Origin: Portibacter marinus
GTDB taxonomy: Bacteria; Bacteroidota; Bacteroidia; Chitinophagales; Saprospiraceae
Length of the DNA stretch: 64,000 nucleotides
Direction of reading: 5' to 3'
Assembly (NCBI RefSeq): GCF_021533195.1
Contig: NZ_JAJNKB010000002.1
Span: forward strand, 838,021-902,020
The notes below the pieces were generated by a model. That model saw only the letters and a list, made by a program, of their open reading frames with translations, was not told where the DNA came from and ran no database searches. Positions within the stretch are counted from its first letter, which is position 1. Every line of letters starts with the position of its first letter. A program made the position numbers and the translations under genes. Of this stretch, positions 8,749 to 17,648 are shown piece by piece.

Positions 8749-9954
8749 CTACTTCACTGGTGAATAGCTTATGGACATCTGCACTAGTTTTTGATGGGTT
8801 AGCTCTCCAGCAACAGGTTGACCAATAGAGATATCGGCCTTTAAAGATCGATAATTGTATCCTGCTCCAAAAGTAAGATTGCGATTTCCTCCAATGGCCC
8901 TCTGTTCCAAGTAAAAACCACTTCTCAAAAATAATCGATCCTCAAAATCGTACTCTAATCCAAAAGAAAAGTATACCTCATTCCACTCCTCCTGAAAACC
9001 TCCATCTGCATCGTAAAACGATCTCCATGCCGCTTTTAGTACGGTGTATGGTAATCTCTCATTACAAAGAAAATCATCGCAAGCTTCATCCGGCAAAGGG
9101 ACCAGCAACTTATTCGCATCGGTGAAGATTGACAGCTTATTTTGATCATCGAGCGCTAATGACCAGCCCAGACCAATTCCGAGATTTGCAGGAAGGTACA
9201 TCCTTGCTAATCCGTTATTATAGGCCATTGGAAAACCAATGTTGGTTAAGGCCAATCCTGCTGAAATTGTGGATTCACGCTTATTCAAATTGAATTTTTT
9301 ATTAAAGGTAAAGGATAAGTCACCGGCAAAAGATTGTCCGGGAATTGCCAAACTTGATCCAGCTTTATCTTGAGCATAAGCAATATTAGAATAGATGTAT
9401 TTCAAGTTTAGCGCACTAGAAAAGTGGTTTCCTAACTTTCTGGAATAAGCGATAGAGAGCAAGCTTTCAGATGCTTTGTCATATCCTGAAAATGCTGTAA
9501 GACTGGTTGGAAGTGAATGGTTAAATGAATTGACGGCACGCTTAAAATTAATGCCTAACGCATTAGCATCGCCAAATTTTTGAAATACCGACAAGGAGGC
9601 GAGCCTCAAATTATTACCTGTCTGGCCTCCCAAACGAAATGCAGAATTGGCAGTAATTCCAGAAGAAGCCTCATAAAAGCTGATTTTGGAAGCATTGAAA
9701 AACATAGCATTTCTACTTCTTATTGATGCAATTCCTGCCCCGCCTAAACCTCCTGCATTTGCATCGACCGGAATTCTTAAGAATGGTGCAGAAATAATGA
9801 GCGGATTACCTATGCAAGGATCACCAAAACCTTGAGTCAAACATCCTTCATCGACATGGTATATTTGCCCAAAGGAATGGTTTGCCATTGGCATAAAAAA
9901 AATAAAAAATGCTAAAATGATTTGAAGCCTTTCCTGGTAGTAAATCTGTTTCAT
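8749..9954 (-). CDS. porV: PorV-like outer-membrane protein of the type IX secretion system
   Basis: 401 residues: a signal peptide (cleavage after about residue 29, before QIYHVDE) and a FadL-like outer-membrane beta-barrel with alternating amphipathic strands to the C-terminus. The PorV hallmark follows the mature N-terminus: a P-F-L-x-I-x-x-D-A-x-A-G-G-x-G segment and an N-A-x-x-F-N-A-S-K stretch, normally with a WNPAK-type motif. PorV shuttles T9SS substrates from the translocon to the attachment complex. Two proteins with clear T9SS sorting domains are encoded in this window (38.5-41.1 and 56.4-60.6 kb), though not adjacent. A PorQ/PorV paralogue cannot be excluded. Confidence 0.8.
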   Translation of the reverse strand: MKQIYYQERLQIILAFFIFFMPMANHSFGQIYHVDEGCLTQGFGDPCIGNPLIISAPFLRIPVDANAGGLGGAGIASIRSRNAMFFNASKISFYEASSGITANSAFRLGGQTGNNLRLASLSVFQKFGDANALGINFKRAVNSFNHSLPTSLTAFSGYDKASESLLSIAYSRKLGNHFSSALNLKYIYSNIAYAQDKAGSSLAIPGQSFAGDLSFTFNKKFNLNKRESTISAGLALTNIGFPMAYNNGLARMYLPANLGIGLGWSLALDDQNKLSIFTDANKLLVPLPDEACDDFLCNERLPYTVLKAAWRSFYDADGGFQEEWNEVYFSFGLEYDFEDRLFLRSGFYLEQRAIGGNRNLTFGAGYNYRSLKADISIGQPVAGELTHQKLVQMSISYSPVK

Positions 9955-10017
9955 AGCTCTGTCTTGAACGCGAGATTTAAGTTAATATTATAGATGGTGG
10001 AGTTGCCGAAAGCACAA

Positions 10018-10956
10018 TTACTTTTCGATTTGCTCCTTGTGAAAAACAATTTTGTAATAACCGACATATCTCTTTTCTAAGAAATAAGGTCCCATCAATC
10101 CTGCACTTAATTGCTGAATAAATGCTAGTGGTATCCAATTCATTCTGGTAAAGAGCTTCAGAAAAAAGTTCCACCGCAAAGTTAGTTTAGCACTTTTCTG
10201 AAAGGACAAAAAATTAGGCATGACATGGTTAGAATACTCTGCTGACTCTTCTAATTTTAGCGGAGCGATATTTTCTACCATCGTGGCGTCTTTATAGTTT
10301 TTAAAGTCAGGTAGGGAAAATCCCCAGCAAAACATCTGATAGGCCTTCTCTTCTATTTTATTTAGAGCGGCAGTTCTGGTAGGAGTCTTAAATCCATCAA
10401 AAATGACGATTCGACCATTTTCTGTCAGAAGTTCGGCAGCAGATTGAATCACATCATTGAAATCTCTGGAATAACAAAGTGTTTCCACTGCAAAAATCAG
10501 ATCATATCTTCCTTCAAAGTGCTCCAGAAAATTGAAATCTCCAGCTTGAAAGCTAGCGTTATTGATATTTTTCGCTTTGCTCCGGGCGAAGGTTAGATTC
10601 GTATCATTTATGTCAATGGCCATAAATTCTACAGTAGGAAATTGATTAGCAAGATGGATGGTATTGAAACCCATACCGCAGCCCAACTCTAAAACATGGG
10701 TGTATCCATTCTTCTTTATCATTTGACCTACCGCGTTTGCCTGATATTTCAACTTGGATTTGTGCGTAGCTTCTTCAGAAAATGCAATAGGTAAGTGCAT
10801 AGCACCGTCAGGAGAATGAAATTTCTTGTAAAAAAAAGCAGATTTCGTATAGTAGTCGTCAAGCACATCATTGGAAAATGATTTATCGAAATGTTCTTCA
10901 CTACCGACTACACCAGCAATTTTAGCGTTGTAGAAAGCCAGGTCATCTTTTGTCAT
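10018..10956 (-). CDS. SAM-dependent class I methyltransferase
   Basis: 312 residues. A Rossmann-type methyltransferase core begins near residue 90 with the SAM-binding loop VLELGCGMGFNTIHLA, followed by an acidic MAIDIND strand end and a GDF-type motif III region. A region after the core (about residues 200-300) is rich in aromatics and hydrophobics, suggesting a lipidic or quinone-like acceptor as in sterol or tocopherol methyltransferases; this is inference. It is followed 63 nt later by the PorV-like gene, and a promoter box lies 40 nt upstream. The substrate is unknown. Confidence 0.82.
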   Translation of the reverse strand: MTKDDLAFYNAKIAGVVGSEEHFDKSFSNDVLDDYYTKSAFFYKKFHSPDGAMHLPIAFSEEATHKSKLKYQANAVGQMIKKNGYTHVLELGCGMGFNTIHLANQFPTVEFMAIDINDTNLTFARSKAKNINNASFQAGDFNFLEHFEGRYDLIFAVETLCYSRDFNDVIQSAAELLTENGRIVIFDGFKTPTRTAALNKIEEKAYQMFCWGFSLPDFKNYKDATMVENIAPLKLEESAEYSNHVMPNFLSFQKSAKLTLRWNFFLKLFTRMNWIPLAFIQQLSAGLMGPYFLEKRYVGYYKIVFHKEQIEK

Positions 10957-10995
10957 TCTCGTCTATGGTTTCGCCGATTTTGAACAGAAAAACTT

Positions 10996-11003
10996 CAAAG
11001 ATA
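10996..11003 (-). promoter_or_regulatory. Candidate -7 promoter box of the methyltransferase gene
   Basis: Minus-strand TATCTTTG, a perfect TAnnTTTG, placed 40 nt upstream of the methyltransferase ATG and right after the stop of the esterase gene. It suggests that the methyltransferase (and perhaps porV) has its own promoter instead of reading through. No good -33 element is visible. Confidence 0.45.
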
Positions 11004-12902
11004 TTATTTCTGGTCATCTGTCCTAAAAGGGGTAACGGGTAAACCATCCAAACTAAATAAATTAGCGTCAAAAGGATTAATCTCCCAGGCATAACGGACC
11101 GAAACGGGATTCGTCACCTTTTCACTCCAAACCATAACCTTTCCATTTTCCAATTTTGCTTTAGCCCAAACGTATTGACCATCCTCTCCGGCAATACTAA
11201 AACCTTTTACATAGCCATAACGGTCCTTGACCATGAGTCCATCTCCAACTTGTTGGAATTCAATAAGCATATGATTGCCTACTACCTGATGATCTGCATA
11301 CATCGGACTTCCCGGAACCACATCTTCATCGTATACCTGATTTCGTGCTGGCAACGCTAATCTGTAACCAACGTCTTTTTTATTTCTGGGATGAATATCA
11401 TTGGCCTCTCCTATATCTATAATGACTGCTTGACCGGTATTGGGCAGTTCGAGCACCTCTGTCATGGATTCGCGAATGACCGCCCATGCGTCCGTACCAG
11501 GTTCTTTCATGGGTTGTCTGAAATTGGCCAATTGAACGTAGTAGAAAGGAAGTTCCGGATTGTTCCATTCCGTCCTCCATTGACCTATCAATGACTTAAG
11601 GAGATACCTGTAATCATATGCACTTTCAAGGTTGCCAGCATTGGATTCACCTTGATACCAAATGATACCTTTAATCGGAAAATCAATGATAGGGTGAATC
11701 ATTGCGTTGTAGATCAAATTAGGTATTTGATTGCTTAAATTATTGACCTGCAACGCGCCTACCCTCATTTCCCAATCAAAGTCGGTTAAAGCTTTGTCTC
11801 CAATTCCTGTCGCAAATTTTGAGGTGTACATTCCACCTCCTCCACCAGTATCGTGAATTCTTATAAGTAATTCATTCTTGCCATCCCTCAGTTTATCTTC
11901 TGAAACGCGATAGATTCTGTGAACGTTGTAACCATTCGTTTGACCTACTAATTGGCCATTTACCCACGTCATGTCACTGTCATCGATTGTTCCGAGATGC
12001 AGATCAATATCCTCATCGGCTTCAAAATAGGTTCTGTAGTAAATTACACCGTCCAGGCCATCATAGCCTTGATTTTCCCACAGTTCTGAAGGATCAATCT
12101 TCTTCCATTTTTCAGCTTCCTTATTATTCACCCACTTAGGCATTTGATCATCCATGCCTTGATCATTTTCGTCTACTCCTGGAAATTTATCTTGCAGCGC
12201 TTTTTTACGGCCTTCCAGGTCAATGTTATTTTTTTTCTGATACGACTTTAAAGAATATTCAGGATGCTTTTTACTCAGGACTTGATTATTCATCCAGGGC
12301 TCGATCCGGCTACCGCCCCATGAAGAATTCAATAATCCAATGGGCACATCATTATGAGCTCTAATGCTTTGAGCGAAATAGTAGCCTACCGCTGTAAATT
12401 GACCTGCTGTTTCCGGACTCAAAACCTGCCATTCACCACCAGGTAGTTCCTGAGCGGGTTTCAGCTCGTTGGCATGTGGTACTTTAAAATGTCGAATTTT
12501 GCCATCCTTTGCTCGGCTGATTTCCTCCTCAGCATTTTCAGTATTTTGCAGAACCCACTCCATATTGGACTGTCCTGAACAAAGCCATACATCACCAAAG
12601 TATATATCTTTGTAAGTCAGGCCATTATCAGCGCTTTTTATTTCTATGGTATGAGGTCCTCCAGCGGGAGTAGGAGGTATGTCAATGGTCCACCTGCCTT
12701 GTTGATCAGCTGTTCCCGGATATTCTTTCCGGTTAAATATTACTTTTACTTTCTCTCCTGGTGCTCCCCAACCTGTGATCGGTATGACCGCATTTCTTTG
12801 AAGAACAGCATGGCTACTAAAGGTTTTCTTAGTTCTGAACTGAGCATCAACTACATTATAAAAACCAATCAAAAGTAAAAACAGAATAATAGGTTTAAGC
12901 AT
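11004..12902 (-). CDS. Exported sialate O-acetylesterase-family (SGNH) carbohydrate esterase
   Basis: 632 residues with a signal peptide (about 20 residues, ending VVDA before QFRT). An N-terminal beta-domain is followed by the SGNH esterase core with LCSGQSNMEW (catalytic Ser at 112), a GIIWYQGESNA block and the late D-I-H-P catalytic motif. A jelly-roll insertion (about residues 270-370) has galactose-binding-like features. The family removes O-acetyl groups from sialic acids or other glycans. No sialic-acid genes are nearby, so a plant or algal glycan substrate is equally possible. It acts in the periplasm or outside the cell. Transcribed alone. Confidence 0.88.
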   Translation of the reverse strand: MLKPIILFLLLIGFYNVVDAQFRTKKTFSSHAVLQRNAVIPITGWGAPGEKVKVIFNRKEYPGTADQQGRWTIDIPPTPAGGPHTIEIKSADNGLTYKDIYFGDVWLCSGQSNMEWVLQNTENAEEEISRAKDGKIRHFKVPHANELKPAQELPGGEWQVLSPETAGQFTAVGYYFAQSIRAHNDVPIGLLNSSWGGSRIEPWMNNQVLSKKHPEYSLKSYQKKNNIDLEGRKKALQDKFPGVDENDQGMDDQMPKWVNNKEAEKWKKIDPSELWENQGYDGLDGVIYYRTYFEADEDIDLHLGTIDDSDMTWVNGQLVGQTNGYNVHRIYRVSEDKLRDGKNELLIRIHDTGGGGGMYTSKFATGIGDKALTDFDWEMRVGALQVNNLSNQIPNLIYNAMIHPIIDFPIKGIIWYQGESNAGNLESAYDYRYLLKSLIGQWRTEWNNPELPFYYVQLANFRQPMKEPGTDAWAVIRESMTEVLELPNTGQAVIIDIGEANDIHPRNKKDVGYRLALPARNQVYDEDVVPGSPMYADHQVVGNHMLIEFQQVGDGLMVKDRYGYVKGFSIAGEDGQYVWAKAKLENGKVMVWSEKVTNPVSVRYAWEINPFDANLFSLDGLPVTPFRTDDQK

Positions 12903-12963
12903 TATCTTTACGTTTAGTGCAAGCCAATTTAATCAAAAACTAGAGAAAACTCTTGCTTCATTT

Positions 12964-13857
12964 TTGACTTTACGTCAAAATTTGTTTCTTACGATTCACA
13001 AAACGGAACTGGTATTGATAAAGAAATATTCCTTTGATATATTTAAGCCAAAGTGGCCAAAGTGGAAAGTTAAGGTGGCTGATTTTTTCCTTAATGCTTT
13101 GCCACTGGGTGTTGCTGCGGCCAATAAGATGATTCGAAAATACGGACACTTGAAGAATCATCAATTTATCGATCGAGTGATAGAGGATCGTGGGCACAAG
13201 CTGGATATTGTGGGTCTTGAACACATACCATTGGAGGGCCCCGTGACATTAGTGTCTAATCATCCGGGTGGAGCAGATGTAGTCGCAACGATTTCAGCAA
13301 TAGGTAAAAGACGACCTGATTTCGTCATACTGGCCAATGAACTGATATGTGTAGAACCTGTGGTCGATATCGTTCTACCAGTCAATACGATGGCAAAAGA
13401 CAACAAGGTCAATTTTGATGCGGTACACCAGGCGTATCGAGATGGTAAGGTGGTTGTTTTTTATGCTGCAGGGAAGAACTCCAGATACAATGATGAAGGT
13501 TTACTTCGCGACCGTAAATGGAGACCAACATTTCTTGATTTTGCCATTCAATACCGTACTCCGATTACTATCTTGCGAATTGGTGGATCAAATGCTAAGA
13601 TCTTTTATAAGGTATCGAGGTTGAGGGAGAAATATGAAAGATTTAAGAAAGTGCCTTTGGAAAACATCTTTCAATTGAGAGAATTGGTTAATCCGAAAGA
13701 TGAAGCGATCCAACTTACTTTTTCGGAAAGTATTCCAGCTGAAGAGGTTGCTACCAGGTTACAAAGTGGAGAACTATCTGACAAGCGGGCTTTGGCAGAT
13801 GCACTGTATCAATTTTTATACGCAATGTCAGAGGAAAACTTAAAATTTCAAGGATGA
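12964..13857 (+). CDS. 1-acylglycerol-3-phosphate-type O-acyltransferase, GlsA-like
   Basis: PlsC-superfamily acyltransferase with the catalytic H(X4)D in SNHPGGADV (H100 and D105 counting from the TTG at 12964) and a later FYAAGKNSR block in place of PEGT. An amphipathic N-terminal region probably associates with the membrane. It overlaps the following GNAT gene by 4 nt. That pairing matches the glsA/glsB arrangement for glycine lipids in Bacteroides, where this protein adds the second, ester-linked chain. Start uncertain: TTG at 12964 or 13015 are the only candidates that keep the N-terminal region; the first in-frame ATG (13129) would remove it. Confidence 0.8.
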   Translation: MTLRQNLFLTIHKTELVLIKKYSFDIFKPKWPKWKVKVADFFLNALPLGVAAANKMIRKYGHLKNHQFIDRVIEDRGHKLDIVGLEHIPLEGPVTLVSNHPGGADVVATISAIGKRRPDFVILANELICVEPVVDIVLPVNTMAKDNKVNFDAVHQAYRDGKVVVFYAAGKNSRYNDEGLLRDRKWRPTFLDFAIQYRTPITILRIGGSNAKIFYKVSRLREKYERFKKVPLENIFQLRELVNPKDEAIQLTFSESIPAEEVATRLQSGELSDKRALADALYQFLYAMSEENLKFQG

Positions 13858-14894
13858 AGAAAGTACTAGCAGCACAGGCGCTTGAAGTGGATCCGATGGA
13901 TTATTTTGATGAAAAGAAAAAAGTATTTAGCAACATACCGGTCTTTCCTCAGATCAGTGAGGAAGAAATTCAAGAGGCGATTGATCAGTCTATAGACCCG
14001 GATGCATTTGCTGGGGAAATTGCTCGAATTTTAGACTATTCAAAAAAGACCAACAGTTTTGTAAATGATACTGACTTCATCATTTGTTTGGTGAATTGGC
14101 ACAAATGCCCCGAATTGAGTCAGTTGCTTAGCATTATGCGAGAATGGGCTTTTAGGAATGAAGGTGGAGGAGTAGGTGAAAACGACTATGACCAGTTTGA
14201 TTTGTTGGATAAAATGGAGCAACTAATCATATTAGATACTCAGGCAGACTCAATCATCGGGACGATTATTGGTGGATATCGTTACATGGTTCATGACGCG
14301 GATTCTTATTCCACGGGGCCAATGGGAGAATATTTTTACTTTTCTGATCAATGGAGATCTGAGAAGTGGATTGAGCTTGGTCGTTCATTTATTAATCCCT
14401 GGTATCAAAAGCGACATCAGCGATTGTCTTTTGATCTGGTTCTCCATGGATTGGGTTTCATTTATGCCAATAATATGGATGCCCGGGGATATTTTGGAAA
14501 AATCACATTGTATAATGTATATGAGCGGCAAGGTGCAGACCGGTTCTTTCTGGCGGTAGGTGAGCAGTATATGAGGCAGAGTGAGGACATGTATGTCAAA
14601 CCAGAGGAAAGGATACCGGAGGGTACTTTGACGCGGGAACAAATGGAGATGCTTGACCGTGATGTATTCAAGGGTTTGTTTTATTTATTGAGGAAGGATT
14701 ATCAAATCAACTTGGTACCCATTATGGCGGTTTACAATCGTATGACTCCTTTAAATAAGATGTACTACTTTGGAGCATTCAAGCATTACTCATTCGGTGA
14801 ATCGATCGAGATGGGCATCGCCATTGCCTTTGAAGATATTTATGAGGGTATCATCGAAAAATTTGCCAGACCGTATATGAAAATTGATGAATAA
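13854..14894 (+). CDS. GNAT-family N-acyltransferase, GlsB/OlsB-like
   Basis: 346 residues, coupled to the preceding acyltransferase by an ATGA overlap. The central part is an acyl-ACP-using GNAT domain of the ornithine/glycine-lipid type: an I-I-G-x-I-I-G-G-Y-R-Y-M strand, a GPMGEYFYFS segment and a W-I-E-L-G-R-S-F-I motif. In characterised members this enzyme N-acylates glycine or ornithine with a 3-hydroxy fatty acid from ACP. The product is then O-acylated by the partner to give membrane aminolipids. Function is inferred from family plus pairing; the amino-acid specificity cannot be read. Confidence 0.8.
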   Translation: MKKVLAAQALEVDPMDYFDEKKKVFSNIPVFPQISEEEIQEAIDQSIDPDAFAGEIARILDYSKKTNSFVNDTDFIICLVNWHKCPELSQLLSIMREWAFRNEGGGVGENDYDQFDLLDKMEQLIILDTQADSIIGTIIGGYRYMVHDADSYSTGPMGEYFYFSDQWRSEKWIELGRSFINPWYQKRHQRLSFDLVLHGLGFIYANNMDARGYFGKITLYNVYERQGADRFFLAVGEQYMRQSEDMYVKPEERIPEGTLTREQMEMLDRDVFKGLFYLLRKDYQINLVPIMAVYNRMTPLNKMYYFGAFKHYSFGESIEMGIAIAFEDIYEGIIEKFARPYMKIDE

Positions 14895-14910
14895 AGCGAT
14901 TTCTATGGGA

Positions 14911-15166
14911 CTTGCAAATTCATTTGCAAGCTTTAATTTCAGGTAATAAACTTTTTGCGATTAGAAAGCTATCAGATAGCATTTCCAGATCCGCTGTAGT
15001 GTTTTCGTGATTAACTGCCAATTTAGATCTTGATTTGTAAAATCTTATGTGCAAGCTATCAGATAGCAGATCTTCTCTTGTTTGATACTGCTTTGGGACT
15101 TGCAAATTCTGCCAGCTATGGGAATTAGGTACTGTCATAGGACTTGCAAATTCATTTGCAAGCTTT
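14911..15166 (-). repeat. Mosaic palindromic intergenic repeat, copy B (inverted)
   Basis: Most of the 409-bp gap before the bestrophin gene carries the modules of copy A on the other strand: palindromes CTTGCAAATTCATTTGCAAG at 14911-14930 and 15143-15162, GCTATCAGATAGC at 14968-14980 and 15055-15067, and one 44-bp unit at 15099-15142. Compared with copy A, the 44-bp unit is single instead of tandem, and it lies on the other side of the GCTATC module. A 92-codon minus frame through the repeat is not considered real. The remaining flanks (14895-14910, 15167-15303) show nothing else. Confidence 0.85.
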
Positions 15167-15303
15167 ACTTCGAGCAAAGTTTCTCGGAATAATTTCATTA
15201 ATACTCAATGGTCACGAAACAAAACTGTGCTTTCACCATTTCGTTTCGTGTATTTGTCTTTAGCGATTCCTATATTAGCCCATCATCACTATAACCCATA
15301 CCT

Positions 15304-16341
15304 ATGTACGTACAGAAGAATTTAAGTTTTAAAGGAATCATCAATTTTAGTGGAGGCCACCTGATCTGGATAACACTTTGGACCTTAACAGTTGTTTTGT
15401 TACATGAATTTACCTCCAGCGCATGGATGTCTATCCCCTGGCTGCCCATTTCCATTATCGGAACAGCAGTTGCTTTTTATGTTGGTTTCAAAAACAACCA
15501 GGCCTATGGCCGACTTTGGGAAGCCAGGAAAATTTGGGGAGCCATAGTGAATAGCAGCAGGGCGTGGGGTAGTGCAGTTAAGGCATTTGTCAATGATACG
15601 TTTTTAGATGATAAGGGAGAACAAGAAAATCTGTACAAAATTCACAAGAAATTGATATACAGGCACATTGCCTGGTTGTACGCGCTTCGCAATCAATTAT
15701 TGATCCCGACAAGCTGGGAACATATCAATCAACATCCCATGATTGCCCGGGTCAACAGGCGACGTCAAAAAAATTATGGAGTGGGTCTCATCGACGATGG
15801 AGAAATAGAAGATGTCTTAAGTGAGTTTCTTGAACCAGAAGAACAGCAAGAATTGATCAATTTTAAGAATACGGCAACACAGATTATTGACCAGCAAGCA
15901 CAGAATCTGGCTTCTTTGAGAAAGCAAAACTTCATTGATGATTTCCGACATATGGAACTTCAGAAAATATTATATGACTTTTACATCCACCAAGGCAAAG
16001 CAGAGCGCATTAAAAAGTTTCCACTGCCCCGACAATATGGAGGTGCAAGTTTTATTTTTACGGGTATTTTTATCTTTCTACTTCCATTTGGTATGGTCTC
16101 TGAATTTCACAAACTAGGAGAATGGGGAGTGTGGATTTCCATTCCTTTTACAGTGCTAATTTGTTGGGTGTATATTATGATGGAACTCATTGGTGACTAT
16201 TCTGAAAATCCATTTGAGGGACTAGGAAATGACATTCCTATGATGTCTTTATGCAGGGTGATCGAAATTGACTTGAAAGAAATGCTTCGTGAAACAGATA
16301 TTCCTCCGAATATCGAAGCGAAGAATGGAGTATTAATGTAA
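15304..16341 (+). CDS. Bestrophin-family anion channel (UPF0187/YneE-like)
   Basis: 345-residue inner-membrane protein of the bacterial bestrophin family. It shows two N-terminal membrane helices, the conserved NNQAYGRLWEARKIWGAIVN stretch after the second helix, and a further hydrophobic pair near residues 245-295. These are followed by the typical GDYSENPFEG and DIPMMSLCRVIE segments. Bacterial members form pentameric channels conducting anions or, in some species, cations. It stands alone downstream of repeat copy B; the next genes are convergent. Confidence 0.9.
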   Translation: MYVQKNLSFKGIINFSGGHLIWITLWTLTVVLLHEFTSSAWMSIPWLPISIIGTAVAFYVGFKNNQAYGRLWEARKIWGAIVNSSRAWGSAVKAFVNDTFLDDKGEQENLYKIHKKLIYRHIAWLYALRNQLLIPTSWEHINQHPMIARVNRRRQKNYGVGLIDDGEIEDVLSEFLEPEEQQELINFKNTATQIIDQQAQNLASLRKQNFIDDFRHMELQKILYDFYIHQGKAERIKKFPLPRQYGGASFIFTGIFIFLLPFGMVSEFHKLGEWGVWISIPFTVLICWVYIMMELIGDYSENPFEGLGNDIPMMSLCRVIEIDLKEMLRETDIPPNIEAKNGVLM

Positions 16342-16364
16342 CCACACACGTAGAAGTAGATGTC

Positions 16365-16700
16365 TTACGCAGCTATCGTTTGACTTTTCTTTAGTCTCAA
16401 ATATGCTTTGTAAACCCAATAGCACCACAGAACAATTAAAGCGGGATAAATAACCAAACCTAGCACATTGTAATAGACCGCATCATCAAATTCAAAGTGG
16501 TGCATGTGCATCACAGATCTGGTGATACCACAGCCAAAGCATTCAATACTAAAAAATAATCTGGATGGGCAAAGTACTAAACCATCTCCATCAAAAAAGC
16601 TACTTGGCAATATCCACAAAAGGATGGGAAAAATGATGAGCAGCAAAAGCCATATCTGCTGACCTCGATAGGAATAAAAAGCCTTGAAAATTTTTCTCAT
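16365..16700 (-). CDS. DUF2752-family small membrane protein
   Basis: 111 residues with an N-terminal positively charged stretch and three hydrophobic helices. The DUF2752 signature ECFGCGITRSV is centred near residue 55: two cysteines in C-x-G-C-G-x-T-R, followed by a helix that usually supports an H-F-D/E-x-A-x-x-x-N motif, seen here as HHFEFDDAVYYN. The function of the family is unknown. It converges with the bestrophin gene with 23 nt between stops. Confidence 0.85.
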   Translation of the reverse strand: MRKIFKAFYSYRGQQIWLLLLIIFPILLWILPSSFFDGDGLVLCPSRLFFSIECFGCGITRSVMHMHHFEFDDAVYYNVLGLVIYPALIVLWCYWVYKAYLRLKKSQTIAA

Positions 16701-16820
16701 CGGTAAATTAGTTTCAAAGATTTCAGGTTAAAGTACCCTTCTAAAAGTAAGTGAAAAAGGGCAGAAACATTACGTTTATTGTAACTGAAGTTCATACAGA
16801 TATGATCAAAATCTCTAAAA

Positions 16821-16880
16821 TAAAAAATGCTCTAGACAGCAAGGCATCATCGATTGTCAATGCCTTGCTTTCCGGAGCAT
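16821..16880 (-). terminator. Rho-independent terminator of the Pmp3-like gene
   Basis: A 10-bp perfect stem, AGCAAGGCAT at 16838-16847 with ATGCCTTGCT at 16860-16869, is extended by an outer stem ATGCTC/GAGCAT (16827-16832 and 16875-16880) across a small internal loop. Read on the minus strand, the hairpin is followed at once by a TTTTTTATTTT run. It lies just downstream of the minus-strand gene ending at 16905. Confidence 0.8.
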
Positions 16881-16904
16881 ATGTAGATTAATAATAAATA
16901 CTAA

Positions 16905-17348
16905 TTATGGATAGTACTCTTTCATTTTAATCAATGCGTGGATTACACCTGGTATCCAACAAAGAGCAGTTAATATTAAATTAACCCACCAATTGTTGCC
17001 TTCCCAATCATCCATCAGACCCATTGCAATAAACCCAAGACCAAGAATGGCTAAAACAATATAAAGACCTTTTTCAATGTCTTCAGCTCCGTTTTTCTTG
17101 GCTTTTATGAATTTTTGCGCAGCTTTTAGTTGAATGGTTTTTTTAAATCCAAGCCTTTCGCCTGTCATTTCTTTGTAGGCCTTTGGAGTTAAGGCTAAAA
17201 ATTGGTCCACAGCAAGCTTTGTCATCTCGGGCGTCAGTGCCTGAACTTTAGGTTCGTCTCCAAATTGCTGTGCCCAATTAATACTGTGAACAGCTTTTGC
17301 CGAAAAACCCATGATCAGAAACAGACTAAATAGTAATACTTTCTTCAT
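16905..17348 (-). CDS. Exported Pmp3/YqaE-like membrane protein
   Basis: 147 residues. An N-terminal signal sequence (about 19 residues, cleavage near KAVHS) precedes a soluble charged linker that contains a KKTIQLKAAQKF-type stretch. The C-terminal 55 residues form two membrane helices with the Pmp3/UPF0057 pattern: a glycine-rich first helix, NNWWVNLILTALCWIPGVIHAL and a short tail. Small Pmp3 proteins modulate membrane potential in yeast; bacterial roles are unclear. Longer forms with a signal peptide and linker are common in Bacteroidota. Ends in a strong terminator. Confidence 0.78.
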   Translation of the reverse strand: MKKVLLFSLFLIMGFSAKAVHSINWAQQFGDEPKVQALTPEMTKLAVDQFLALTPKAYKEMTGERLGFKKTIQLKAAQKFIKAKKNGAEDIEKGLYIVLAILGLGFIAMGLMDDWEGNNWWVNLILTALCWIPGVIHALIKMKEYYP

Positions 17349-17603
17349 AGATATAATTTTTATCCCAATATAAGCGAAGAAAATTTAAAGTGAAAGATTA
17401 TAAACGCTAAAAAAATTCAAACCCAATAAAATTATGTATAAAACAGCCCAATGGACCAAACATGGGGATTGGTAATTTATCCGCGTAGATTAATTCTGAC
17501 TACGTACGACTCACTGAATTTTGTGTTGTCAGCGCAATGGCATATATACCAGCTATGGTTTATAATTTACTGATCGATCATGTGTTAGGGTGAATAAAAT
17601 TGA

Positions 17604-17611
17604 TACTTTTG
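17604..17611 (+). promoter_or_regulatory. Candidate promoter of the SulP transporter; 300-bp divergent gap
   Basis: TACTTTTG, a perfect TAnnTTTG, ends 37 nt before the SulP start, predicting a leader of about 30 nt. A TGTGTTA stretch near 17581-17587 could serve as a weak -33 region. The rest of the 17349-17648 gap, between divergent genes, shows no open reading frame, RNA gene or repeat that I can identify. Confidence 0.45.
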
Positions 17612-17648
17612 TGCGCTTTTGGTGGATCACCAAGCATAAAATAGTGAG

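Noticed and set aside
14920..15198. 92-codon minus-strand frame
   Set aside because: It lies almost entirely within repeat copy B; the frame is a by-product of palindromic repeat sequence and has no recognisable protein features.
16802..16891. 29-codon frame starting MIKISKIKNALD
   Set aside because: It coincides with the hairpin at 16827-16880, which is fully explained as a minus-strand rho-independent terminator followed by a T-rich run.
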